Shown one piece after another: positions 53,134 through 61,561 of a DNA stretch of 64,000 nucleotides; within the stretch, counting starts at the first letter, position 1, and the number at the start of each line of letters is the position of its first letter. Origin of the DNA: Pigmentiphaga litoralis. GTDB taxonomy: Bacteria > Pseudomonadota > Gammaproteobacteria > Burkholderiales > Burkholderiaceae_B. The stretch spans positions 1,502,801-1,566,800 of the forward strand of contig NZ_BMXQ01000001.1 in assembly GCF_014651835.1 (NCBI RefSeq). The letters run 5' to 3'. A program made the translations under genes and the position numbers. The notes beneath the pieces were generated by a model. The model saw only the letters and a program-made list of their open reading frames with translations, was not told where the DNA came from and ran no database searches.

Positions 53134-53207
53134 AGCCCCCCCGCGGCGCTTCGCGCCTCCCCCAGGGGCGGCACTGGAGGACTGGCGGAGCCAGATCCGC
53201 TGTGCCC
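53134..53207 (+). repeat. Intergenic repeat element, copy 2
   Basis: Same element and orientation as copies 1 and 3. It lies just downstream of the phosphoesterase gene end. Confidence 0.85.
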
Positions 53208-53245
53208 CTGTTATTGCAGCGTCTGGGTGCGGGCGCTGTGCCTGG

Positions 53246-55198
53246 TCAACCTATCAAGGGGAACTCGTCAAACTTGATGGGGGCGCGGGCGGGGTAGCGG
53301 GTGTCGAAGGCGTAGCTGCTGATGGTGCCGGCCTTGGAATCGAACACACTGTAGGCCGTGATGTCGTTGCTCGACAGGAACGGGACGTTGCCGGTGCCGG
53401 CCAGTTCGGCCATGACGTTGCGCAGGTTGGGCGCGACGATGGGGCGGCCGTGGGGGTCGCCGTCTAGCGGGTAGTCGGCCTGGTTCCAGGTCAGCGACGT
53501 ATGCGGCTGCGTGGCCGATACCGCCGGAATGGCGGTCCGCTTGGGCGCCAGGCCTGCCACGTACGCGCCGTAGGTGTTGCCGACGTTGGACGTCTCGATG
53601 TAGTTGAGGTTGCCCACTTTCGACCGGCACCACAGGTGCGAGTGACCGACATGAACAAGCTGCACGCCCGCCGCGACCAGCAGGGGTTCGATGTCCGTCT
53701 TCCAGACGTCTTCTGCCAGCGGATAATCGTATTTGACGTAGCGCATGCGCTTGGCGGCAATGATGGGCTGGATGTCCGACGCCCAGGTGGCGGGGCTGAT
53801 CGGCAGCGCGAGCGGGCCCAGAATGCGCCGCTGGCCATTGGTGTCTTCGTAGTCGAAGCTGACCTTGGTCTGCGCCATGGTCGGGATCGCGTTGTCGCCC
53901 AAGCCGAATACCGACTGGTGGACCATCACGATCTTGTACTTGGCCGACTTGAATTCGGCGCTATCGAGCACGCCCTGCAGCCACGTGTACTGGCGCGAGC
54001 CCTTGCCGAAAGGCCAGAACTGGAAGTCGCCAAAGCCCCATGCGTCGGGATTGTTGACATCCGCAAGCGTTTCGCTCAGCTTGCCTTTGCTGTTGGCGCC
54101 CCAGCCCCGCCAGATGCGGTTGCCGTCCATCGCGATCACATGCACGTCGCCCAGGCGCTGCGAGTAGTAGCGTTTGCCGTCCGGACCTTCGGGCAGGGTG
54201 AACATCTCTTCATACGAGATGGTCTCGAAGGAATTGTCGGCGATCCAGGTCGCGCGGACCTTGGGGTCGTTGGTCGGATTGATCGTCGCGGCCTGTTGCG
54301 CGTAGCGCATTTCGGCGTACCACAGCGGCTGCGGGTCATTGAACATGGTGCCCAGGTCGTTCGTCTGCGGGCGCCACCGGCCTGAATACTCATGGTTGCC
54401 CAGGATAGGCATGATCCACGCGTTCTGCAGCAGCGCGCCGCCGGTGTATGTCGATGTGGGCTGCCATTTCGTCATGGTGCCCTGCATCGCTGCAAAGAAC
54501 GGTGGCGCGTCAGGCACGTTGTTGTCGAACCATTCAGAGGCGCGGTTGGGCACGTTGACCAGGTCGCCGGCAAACAGCACGCCGTCGATCGGCGCCAGCG
54601 TTTCGGCCACCCGTTCGTAGTTGGCCGCGGCCATCTTCTTCAATTGCAGGTCTGACGTCAGCAACAGACGCGTGGTCTGGCCCACGGCAGGCAGGGCTTG
54701 CAAGGTGTTGTCGTCGCTGCGCATGGCCTTCGTGCCATCGCTGCTGACCGCCACGTAGGGCACACGCACGCCCGCGGTCAGGCCGGTCACGGTGGCTTCA
54801 TGGCGCCAGATATCGCGCTCGGTCACGCCGGTGTAGGTGCGGCCCGTGACCTTGGACGTCTTGTCCTCGTACATGCGCGACATCTTGCGCGAGGTCGCCG
54901 GTACCGCGCGGTCGAACGATGCGCCATAGCGGACCTGATGATCCTTGCCTTCGAATTCGGTGAACCACACCACACGGACCGTGTCGGCGGTGGGCAATTG
55001 CAGCATGGGTTCGGACAGCACGAGACGGTCGGTACTGAAACGCACGGTGGGCAACGGGGTCAGCGGCGCGGTGGGCGGCGTGGTCGGCGTTGCGCCGACG
55101 GCGTCATCATCGCCGCCTCCGCAGGCAGCCAGCGCTCCCGATCCAGCAATCGCGGCAGCGATCACACTGACTTTCTTTCCAAACGTCCTGCGGTCCAT
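53246..55198 (-). CDS. Tat-exported lipoprotein metallophosphoesterase (purple-acid-phosphatase-like)
   Basis: Exported phosphatase of 650 residues. The N-terminus MDRRTFGKKVSVIAAAIAGS has a twin-arginine motif and ends in a lipobox (LAAC), so it is probably a Tat lipoprotein. An Fn3-like domain follows (about 45-165). The calcineurin-like core has LLLTSDLQL (Gln where DxH is usual), FAGDLVN, ILGNHEY, VMVHQSVF and HVGHSHLW. It would hydrolyse phosphate esters in the periplasm. The gene is flanked by direct repeat copies on both sides and by a second copy of its own last seven codons. Confidence 0.9.
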   Translation of the reverse strand: MDRRTFGKKVSVIAAAIAGSGALAACGGGDDDAVGATPTTPPTAPLTPLPTVRFSTDRLVLSEPMLQLPTADTVRVVWFTEFEGKDHQVRYGASFDRAVPATSRKMSRMYEDKTSKVTGRTYTGVTERDIWRHEATVTGLTAGVRVPYVAVSSDGTKAMRSDDNTLQALPAVGQTTRLLLTSDLQLKKMAAANYERVAETLAPIDGVLFAGDLVNVPNRASEWFDNNVPDAPPFFAAMQGTMTKWQPTSTYTGGALLQNAWIMPILGNHEYSGRWRPQTNDLGTMFNDPQPLWYAEMRYAQQAATINPTNDPKVRATWIADNSFETISYEEMFTLPEGPDGKRYYSQRLGDVHVIAMDGNRIWRGWGANSKGKLSETLADVNNPDAWGFGDFQFWPFGKGSRQYTWLQGVLDSAEFKSAKYKIVMVHQSVFGLGDNAIPTMAQTKVSFDYEDTNGQRRILGPLALPISPATWASDIQPIIAAKRMRYVKYDYPLAEDVWKTDIEPLLVAAGVQLVHVGHSHLWCRSKVGNLNYIETSNVGNTYGAYVAGLAPKRTAIPAVSATQPHTSLTWNQADYPLDGDPHGRPIVAPNLRNVMAELAGTGNVPFLSSNDITAYSVFDSKAGTISSYAFDTRYPARAPIKFDEFPLIG

Positions 55199-55262
55199 GC
55201 GTCATCCTTCGGTAAGTGATGACGCACTTTATTCATCTCGGCTTTCAGGCAGATGACAGTAT

Positions 55263-55336
55263 GGCCCCCCCGTGGCGCTTTGCGCCTCCCCCAGGGGCGG
55301 CACTGGCGGACTGGCGGAGCCAGATCCGCTGTGCCC
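55263..55336 (+). repeat. Intergenic repeat element, copy 3
   Basis: Third copy of the element, in the gap between the phosphoesterase and Bug-protein genes, same orientation as copies 1 and 2. Confidence 0.85.
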
Positions 55337-55350
55337 GCGATGGGCGACGC

Positions 55351-56406
55351 CTACTCTGATTTCAAATTGAGTTTCTTGATCAGGGGGCCCCAGCGTTTGA
55401 GTTCGTCGTCCATGTAGCTCCGGAATGCGGCGGGGGAGTCGCCGACGGGGTCCATATAGACGGCTTGCAGGCGGCTGCGGACGGTGGGGTCTTGCAGGGC
55501 GGCGATGAGGGCGTCGGACAAGGTCTTCTGGATCGGCGCGGGCACTTTCGAGCCGACGACAAAGCCTATCCAGGCGGACCCTTCGATACCCGGCACGCCG
55601 ACTTCCGCCAGGGTCGGAATGTCGGGCAGCAAGGCCGACCGGCGCGACGACGTGACGGCAAGGGCTTTCAGGCGCCCTTCTTTGACCATCGGCATGACAG
55701 CCACGGGGGGCAGCGCACCGAATTGGGTGTCCCCGGCCACCAGAGACGTCAGCGCCGCGGGCGACGACGGATACGGCACGTGCGTGGCGCTGCTGCCGAT
55801 CTGCTGCAACATCAGTTCTACCGACAGATGCGACACGGTGCCCGCCCCGGTCGATGGAAAGTTCGACTTGCCCGGCTGCTTCTTCAACATGTCGAGCAAC
55901 TGCGCAATGGTGGCGATGCCGGAGTCGCTGCGCACGACCAGCACATTGGGCTGATGCACCGCCAGGGTCAGCGGCGACAGGTCCTTGACCGGGTCATAGG
56001 GCAGCTTGTCGAACAGCAACGTGTTGTTGACCAGCGGTCCGGTGATGGACACCCCGAAGGTATGGCCGTCGGGTTTGGCCGTGGCAATGGCATGGGTGCC
56101 GATGTTGCCGCTGGCGCCGGGCTTGTTCTCGACGACGATGGTCTGGCCAAGCAGCGCGCCGGCCTTCTCGCCCACGATGCGCGCTACCTGGTCAGGACTC
56201 GAGCCCGGGCCGAATGGCACGATCAGTTTCAAAGGCTGCGATGGAAAGGCATCGGCCGCCAGGGCTGGCAGCGCCGTGGCGCCCAAGGCCGCAGCCATCA
56301 CGCACGCCCCCAGCGCCAGCACGGTACGGCGCATGGCGGACGGCGTGCCGACAGCACGGTCGACGACAGCATGGTGGACGACAGCAACGATCGGAAAACG
56401 GCTCAT
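55351..56406 (-). CDS. Bug-family tripartite tricarboxylate transporter substrate-binding protein
   Basis: Periplasmic binding protein of 351 residues. Family features: FPSQPLKLIVPFGPGSSPDQVAR, VVENKPGASGNIG, and VPYPSSPAALTSLVAGDTQF, then LPDIPTLAEVGVPG. The start is ATG 56406, overlapping the chorismate mutase stop as ATGA with GGGAG upstream; this gives a long 31-residue n-region before the signal helix. A second ATG at 56334 would give a normal signal peptide but has no clear ribosome-binding site. It is translationally coupled to the chorismate mutase gene, an unusual pair. Confidence 0.9.
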   Translation of the reverse strand: MSRFPIVAVVHHAVVDRAVGTPSAMRRTVLALGACVMAAALGATALPALAADAFPSQPLKLIVPFGPGSSPDQVARIVGEKAGALLGQTIVVENKPGASGNIGTHAIATAKPDGHTFGVSITGPLVNNTLLFDKLPYDPVKDLSPLTLAVHQPNVLVVRSDSGIATIAQLLDMLKKQPGKSNFPSTGAGTVSHLSVELMLQQIGSSATHVPYPSSPAALTSLVAGDTQFGALPPVAVMPMVKEGRLKALAVTSSRRSALLPDIPTLAEVGVPGIEGSAWIGFVVGSKVPAPIQKTLSDALIAALQDPTVRSRLQAVYMDPVGDSPAAFRSYMDDELKRWGPLIKKLNLKSE

Positions 56407-56777
56407 GCTGCGTCTCCCACCTGAACCATCTTTTCGAAGTAACGCTGCTCGTTCGCGATGAAGGCGGCAACCATCGCGCGGTAGGTCGCGTCGACCACGT
56501 CATCCAGGTGCGCAAAGCCGCGATCGTGGCGCTGCGCCAATGCACGCGCCTTGGCAAACACCTCTTCCTGGCGCGCCGGGGCGGACACCTGGAAGGCATC
56601 GCGCTTGAAGCGCGCGGCATCCTTCACATACATGGCGCGCTGCGCGATCAGTGCAACGATCTGGTCATCGAGTGCGTCGATCTGCTGGCGCACATCGGCC
56701 AGCGTCGCGCACAGGGGGTGGTAGGCCGGGTCCGCGTAGGCGCGCACCGGCCCGGACTGGGTCGACGGTTCTTGCAT
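56403..56777 (-). CDS. Chorismate mutase family protein (AroQ/PchB type)
   Basis: Single-domain all-helical chorismate mutase of 124 residues; the class also includes isochorismate pyruvate lyases (PchB), which make salicylate. Conserved features are the helix with VRQQIDALDDQIVALIAQR, the KDAARFKRD lysine/arginine region and the C-terminal arginine/glutamine helix. No signal peptide, so it acts in the cytoplasm. It is transcribed behind a TonB receptor and overlaps the start of a Bug binding protein. Distinguishing mutase from lyase needs structure or assay. Confidence 0.88.
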   Translation of the reverse strand: MQEPSTQSGPVRAYADPAYHPLCATLADVRQQIDALDDQIVALIAQRAMYVKDAARFKRDAFQVSAPARQEEVFAKARALAQRHDRGFAHLDDVVDATYRAMVAAFIANEQRYFEKMVQVGDAA

Positions 56778-56867
56778 GGTGTCTCCATGGGACGGGAATG
56801 GCGATGCATTCCTCTTGTTCAGAAGGCTAAGAAAAAGTGACGGGCGGCCACAAGAGCCGCCCGCATG

Positions 56868-59012
56868 TCAAAACGTGTAAGTCGCCCCGCCGCCGACCAT
56901 CCAGTTGCGGCCCGGCGCGGGCTCGAAATACCGCGTGTTTGTCTCGTTGACAATCACCGATCCAGCGTAGCGGCGGTCGAACAGATTGTCCACCCGGGCA
57001 GACAGGTTGAGCCGCCAGGGGCCGGCGTTCGCGACGTAACCTGCCGCCAGCGCCGCCACCATGTACGACGGCGACGCATCACTGTTGCGATCGTCAACGA
57101 ACACCTTGCTCAGGTAGCGCCCTTCCACGGTGGCCCGGAAGCCCTTGGGCGGCACCCAGCCAACCGATGCGAATGCGGACTGGCGCGCCACCCCGGGCAT
57201 GCGCGCCCCGGACGTGATCGCCGGACTGGCGCAAGGCGCCGCCGCGCAGACCGTGTCGCGGTACTGCGCATCGAGCCAGGTGTAGGCGACTTGCGCGCGC
57301 CATTGATCGTGGAAGTAGCCGTCCCACCCCAGTTCGACACCCTGCCGCCGTGTGCGGCCGGCGTTCTGGAACGTGGAGCGCCCGTTGGTGTTCGATGCCG
57401 TGACGATTTCGTCGTCGGTCGTGGTACGGAACAGCGCAGCGGTCAAGAGCCCACCTGCCACCGTCGACTTGGCGCCCACTTCGACCGTCGTGTTGGTGGC
57501 GGGCTGCAAGGCGAAGTTCAGCCCCGGGGTCTGGTCGGGCCGGTACGACAATTCGTTCAGCGTGGGCGTTTCGAACCCGCGCCCGGCGGTCGCATACAGA
57601 TTCAACCGTTCCGTAGCCGCATACCGCAAGGACGCGACCGGCAGCGCCTTGCGAAAACGCGTGCTGCCGCTGTCATCGCCGTTGGCGCCCGCGATGTAAT
57701 TGTCGTCCGACTTGAAGCGGATGGTGCTGTACCGCAGCCCGCCTTCCAGCGTCCACTTGTCCAGGAACTGCCACGAGGCCTGCACATACGGATCCAGGTT
57801 GCTGACCGTATTGTCTTCGTCGCGCCGCAGCGCGCCCATGACGCCGACCACCTGCTGCGCGCCGGTCCCGGTGAAGTTGTTGTAGCCCTTGCGGCGCTCG
57901 GCCAGCGAATCATAGGCCAGCCCCGCAATCAGCACGACCGGCCGACCACCCATCGTCCGGCGATGCGTCCAGCGCACATCGGCCCCCCCATAGTCGCGAT
58001 CCAGATCGATCACGCCACCCGCATGCGTCGGGTTGAGCTGCGGCGCAGGCGGAATGGACTGGTATTGCGTGGTCGAACGCGACCCGTAATACAGCATGGC
58101 GCGAAATTGGTTATCGGCGTCAATGCGGCGCTCGTACAGCAGGCCGCCCTGGGTCTGCGACACCGTTTTGCGGGTGTTGTACTCCTGCGCCAGCGCAGCC
58201 GACCGGGGCGACGTATCGAACTGATCGCGCCTAAGGCCGAGCGGGTCCTGCGCGGTCAGATCGACGCTGTTCAGCGTCATCGTCAGTGTGCTGTCATCAT
58301 CCAGCCGCCAACCGAGCCGCGCGTTCGCCAGGTTCTTGCGGGCGGCGCTGTGATCGCGATAGCCCTCGGTGGTCATGCGGTTCACGTCGAGCACGTAGTC
58401 GAACTGGCCCGCACGCCCGGCCGTACCCAATTCGCCCGTCGCCTTCAGCCCATACCGCCAGGTGCCATAGCTGCCTGCCGAGAACGATGCGCCCAGCGTG
58501 GGCGGGCCTTTGCCGTCTTGCGTGAACACCTGCATCACGCCGCCCGACGAATTGCCGTACAGGGCCGAGAACGGTCCGCGCAGGATCTCGACGCGGTCCG
58601 CCGACGAGATGTCGATGTTCGACGTCTGCCCCTGCCCGTCGGGCAGCGTGGCCGGGATGCCGTCCACGTACACCCGCAAGCCGCGAATGCCGAACGTCGA
58701 CCGCGCGCCAAAGCCGCGGATCGAGATCTGCAGGTCCTGCGCGTAGTTCTGGCGGTTCTGGATCTGCAGTCCGGGCACCGCGCCCAGGCTTTCCGACAGA
58801 TTGATCTGCGGGCGCATGTCGCGCATGGTCTCGCCATCGACCACGCTGGCCGAGGCGGGAACGTCTTTGAGCAAGGCCTCGGTACGCGACGTCGTCACGA
58901 CCACCGGGGCCAGAATGGCAGGCGCATCGGCCGCCTGCAAGGCAGGCGCAACCGCCACACCCAGACACATGACGGGCATGGCGATGCCTGCCCGAACCTT
59001 CGTCGTAGTCAC
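56868..59012 (-). CDS. TonB-dependent outer-membrane receptor
   Basis: Receptor of 714 residues. GTG start at 59012, signal peptide (MPVMCLGVAVAPALQA), TonB-box-like PVVVTTSR near residue 36, plug domain to about 150 (VDGIPATLPDGQGQT, SADRVEILRGPFSALYG) and a barrel ending in aromatic Phe (GGGATYTF). The general make-up resembles FecA/FhuE-like siderophore receptors, but the ligand is unknown. It lies 14 bases after the GST gene and 90 bases before the chorismate mutase gene, all on the minus strand. Confidence 0.93.
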   Translation of the reverse strand: MTTTKVRAGIAMPVMCLGVAVAPALQAADAPAILAPVVVTTSRTEALLKDVPASASVVDGETMRDMRPQINLSESLGAVPGLQIQNRQNYAQDLQISIRGFGARSTFGIRGLRVYVDGIPATLPDGQGQTSNIDISSADRVEILRGPFSALYGNSSGGVMQVFTQDGKGPPTLGASFSAGSYGTWRYGLKATGELGTAGRAGQFDYVLDVNRMTTEGYRDHSAARKNLANARLGWRLDDDSTLTMTLNSVDLTAQDPLGLRRDQFDTSPRSAALAQEYNTRKTVSQTQGGLLYERRIDADNQFRAMLYYGSRSTTQYQSIPPAPQLNPTHAGGVIDLDRDYGGADVRWTHRRTMGGRPVVLIAGLAYDSLAERRKGYNNFTGTGAQQVVGVMGALRRDEDNTVSNLDPYVQASWQFLDKWTLEGGLRYSTIRFKSDDNYIAGANGDDSGSTRFRKALPVASLRYAATERLNLYATAGRGFETPTLNELSYRPDQTPGLNFALQPATNTTVEVGAKSTVAGGLLTAALFRTTTDDEIVTASNTNGRSTFQNAGRTRRQGVELGWDGYFHDQWRAQVAYTWLDAQYRDTVCAAAPCASPAITSGARMPGVARQSAFASVGWVPPKGFRATVEGRYLSKVFVDDRNSDASPSYMVAALAAGYVANAGPWRLNLSARVDNLFDRRYAGSVIVNETNTRYFEPAPGRNWMVGGGATYTF

Positions 59013-59026
59013 TCTTGATTACCTGA

Positions 59027-59638
59027 TCATGCGCCGTGTTCGGCAAGGGCCTTTTTGTAGGCGGGACGGCTCTCCAGGCGTTCGACATAGGCGGTCACAT
59101 TGGGCCATTTGTCTTTGCCGTAGAACTGCAATGCAAGCTGCACGACAAACGACAATTGCACGTCGGCGGCCGAGAATTCGTCGCCGGCAATGTAGTCGCG
59201 CTTGCCGAGCTCATCATTGATGAAGCCGATGTGATTGTCGATCTCGCTTTCGATGCGCGGCTGCAGCGGCGCACCGGCTTCCTTCAGCCGGCCCACGTAA
59301 AGCTTGAGCATGACCGGCAGCATCGCCGATCCTTCCGCATACTGAAGAAATTGCACGTAGCGGTCGTAGTCCTCGCTGTCGACGGGTGGCGCAAGGCGCC
59401 CCGCGCCATAGTGGCGGACCAGATAGTCAATGATGGCGCCCGACTCAAACAGCACGCGGCCGTTGTCACGGATGACGGGCGCCTTGCCCAGCGGCGTAAT
59501 CGCCTTCAGTTCGGGCGGCGCCAGCCGGGTGGCCGGGTCGCGATCATAGGTGATGACGGTATAGGGCTGGCCCAATTCTTCCAGCAGCCAGGTAATCCGG
59601 CGCGAGCGGGACTCTTTCAGGTGATGCACTTCAATCAT
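59027..59638 (-). CDS. Glutathione S-transferase family protein
   Basis: GST of 203 residues. The N-terminal thioredoxin-like domain has LKESRSRRITWLLEELGQPY, with Ser at the glutathione-activating position, and GKAPVIRDNGRVLFESGAI. The C-terminal all-helical domain has DEFSAADVQLSFVV. ATG 59638 is the right start although the frame opens at 59917. It is upstream of and close to the TonB receptor gene. Confidence 0.92.
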   Translation of the reverse strand: MIEVHHLKESRSRRITWLLEELGQPYTVITYDRDPATRLAPPELKAITPLGKAPVIRDNGRVLFESGAIIDYLVRHYGAGRLAPPVDSEDYDRYVQFLQYAEGSAMLPVMLKLYVGRLKEAGAPLQPRIESEIDNHIGFINDELGKRDYIAGDEFSAADVQLSFVVQLALQFYGKDKWPNVTAYVERLESRPAYKKALAEHGA

Positions 59639-59753
59639 GGGCGGATCCTTCAGGGCGATACGGAGGCGCGGAGGCCGGCAGGCGCTATCCTCGCACGCCC
59701 GTTGCCCCTGACGGCGCAACCAGGTGTAAAACCCGCCCGACCGCGCCAACGCA

Positions 59754-61442
59754 TCACCCGGCGCTGCGGCACCCTTCCAGCACGTCCAGCGACGGCCGGT
59801 AGGTGGCGCTGTGCACATCCATGAGTCCGAGCACCGTGTGATACAGGACGTCGTGGGTGACGGGCCGCGCCAGGCCCTGGGCGACACACTCGGCCCGCAC
59901 GCCGGTGCGCGCGGCAAGTCCGCCGTTGAGCCACGCGATCATGGCCGCATGCTTCTGTTCGTCGGGGGCGAACACATAGGGCATGCCGTGCAGGAAGAGG
60001 CCGTTTTCGCCCAGCGACTCGCCATGGTCGCTCATGTAGAGCATGCCCGTGTCGAAGTGCGCCGATTGTCCGCGCAACCAGACAATGGTGTCGGCCAGCA
60101 TGGCGTCGGTGGCCACGGTGCTGTTATCGAAAGCGTTGACGAGTTCGTCATGGGTGCACGCCGACAGCGTGACGTTCCGGCATTCCGGAAGAAAGTGTTT
60201 CGATGTTGGTCCCGACCGCCGGCTGTAGGCCGGACCGTGGCTTCCGATCTGGTGGAGAACGACAACGATTCCCCTGGCGCGCCGTTCGGCTGGCAGCGCG
60301 GCGATGCGCGCGTCGAGCCCCTGCAGCAGGACGTCGTCCAGGCATTCGTCGGCATCGCAGGCGGTGGATGCCGATGGCACGCGCGCGCACACGCCCTTGC
60401 AGCCCGATTGATTGTCGATCCACAACACGGCCAGGCCCGCCGCCGACAGCACGTCCAGCAGGTTTTCACTGTCGTTCTTGCGCGCTTCGAAGCCTGATTT
60501 GCCAAGCGGCGAGAACATGCAGGGTACCGACGCGGCCGTACTGGTTCCGCACGATTGCAGATGCGTCCAGCTGAGCACCCCGGCCTGGGCCAGCCGCGGA
60601 TTGGTCAGACGGCCGTACCCGTTCAGGCTGAAATGGTCGCCGCGTGCCGTTTCGCCGACGACCAGCACGAACAGCGGCGGCCGGGTATTGCCCACATAGG
60701 TGGCACCCAGGTCGGCGTCGCCGCTGATGATGGCAAGCGGCCCCTTGCTTCGCACGGAATCCGACGCCTGCTTGAGTGTCGAGTAGATGCTGGACAGCGG
60801 ATTCACGGTGTAGCGCAGTTCGACGTTGTTGCGCATCAGTGGCCCCAACGCGCGGAATCCCAGCATGCCTGCCCCAAGGCCCACCGCCAGCGCCGCCACC
60901 AGCAGCACCGCATTGCGCCACACGTGAGTCCAGGCGCCTTGCCGTGCGATGCGCACGCGCCAGAGCGCCCACCCGGCCGGGCCGGCGACCAAGAGCACAT
61001 CCACCAGCAGCCGCGCGCTCAACATGTCGCGCGCTTCATGCACGTCTGTCTGCATCACGTTGACCATCATCGTGGGATCCATCACCACGTGGTAGGTCAG
61101 CATGTAGTGCTGCGCGAACGCCGCGATCAGCACGACCGTGAACCAGACCGGCTTCATGCCACGCGGCCAGGCCGTCAACATCAGCATGGCCGCCGTCGCG
61201 CTAGCGGTCAGCACGCCCATTGCCGCAAGCGCATGCAGCGTCGCCATGCCACCCGTGCTCAGCCTTGCGATGTCCAGCCACAATGTCCAATTGGTGGACA
61301 ACATCAACCAGGCGGTCAGCAAGAGGACGATGCGGCGGGGCGACCGGGGGACTGCAAGGGCCTCGTCCATGCGCCGCAAGGCAAGGTGCGCCGCGGTGCG
61401 TAGCCCGGCCAGCGGCGCGGCAATGGGAAGGGACAGCGGCAT
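59754..61442 (-). CDS. eptA: EptA/MCR-family lipid A phosphoethanolamine transferase
   Basis: Inner-membrane enzyme of 562 residues. Five helices lie in the first 210 residues. The periplasmic sulfatase-like domain has LVVGETARGDHFSLNGYG, in which Glu is a zinc ligand and Thr the catalytic nucleophile, then GTSTAASVPCMFS and the zinc-binding SDHGESLGENGLFLHG. It transfers phosphoethanolamine to lipid A, which can lower polymyxin binding. It is a chromosomal relative, not an mcr plasmid gene. The start may be as late as ATG 61370. It diverges from the 2OG oxygenase gene. Confidence 0.92.
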   Translation of the reverse strand: MPLSLPIAAPLAGLRTAAHLALRRMDEALAVPRSPRRIVLLLTAWLMLSTNWTLWLDIARLSTGGMATLHALAAMGVLTASATAAMLMLTAWPRGMKPVWFTVVLIAAFAQHYMLTYHVVMDPTMMVNVMQTDVHEARDMLSARLLVDVLLVAGPAGWALWRVRIARQGAWTHVWRNAVLLVAALAVGLGAGMLGFRALGPLMRNNVELRYTVNPLSSIYSTLKQASDSVRSKGPLAIISGDADLGATYVGNTRPPLFVLVVGETARGDHFSLNGYGRLTNPRLAQAGVLSWTHLQSCGTSTAASVPCMFSPLGKSGFEARKNDSENLLDVLSAAGLAVLWIDNQSGCKGVCARVPSASTACDADECLDDVLLQGLDARIAALPAERRARGIVVVLHQIGSHGPAYSRRSGPTSKHFLPECRNVTLSACTHDELVNAFDNSTVATDAMLADTIVWLRGQSAHFDTGMLYMSDHGESLGENGLFLHGMPYVFAPDEQKHAAMIAWLNGGLAARTGVRAECVAQGLARPVTHDVLYHTVLGLMDVHSATYRPSLDVLEGCRSAG

Positions 61443-61485
61443 GACCGACTCGAAAGAACACGACCTGACGCATTCTCCGGGGCGC

Positions 61486-61528
61486 GTGTCGAATTTTTGT
61501 CACCGGCCTATTCGACACAAATTCGACA
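61486..61528. promoter_or_regulatory. Inverted repeat GTGTCGAAT-N15-ATTCGACAC plus third half-site, candidate operator
   Basis: A perfect 9-bp inverted repeat (61486-61494 and 61510-61518), followed at 61521-61528 by ATTCGACA as a direct repeat. It lies in the 119-base gap between the divergent eptA and 2OG oxygenase genes and would suit a two-site regulator. Confidence 0.6.
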
Positions 61529-61561
61529 TTCAAGGCATGCCGCCCTGTGCCCGGCAGGATT

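Larger units (their letters stand above)
52993..53275. repeat. Tandem duplication (141-142 bp period) including the 3' end of the phosphoesterase gene
   Basis: Two units lie head to tail. Each holds an intergenic repeat element followed, after about 25 variable bases, by GGCGCTGTGCCTGGTCAACC and the complement of the codons DEFPLIG plus stop. The second unit is the real gene end (stop at 53246). The first (about 53090-53129) is an orphan copy with two base differences, both synonymous. Confidence 0.85.

Noticed and set aside
56865-59018. Antisense open frame of 717 codons over the TonB receptor
   Set aside because: Shadow frame rich in Arg/His/Ala without family motifs; the minus strand is a complete receptor.
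61368-61442. Reading eptA as a mobile mcr colistin-resistance gene
   Set aside because: Base composition matches the neighbourhood and there are no insertion sequences; it is a chromosomal EptA-type gene.
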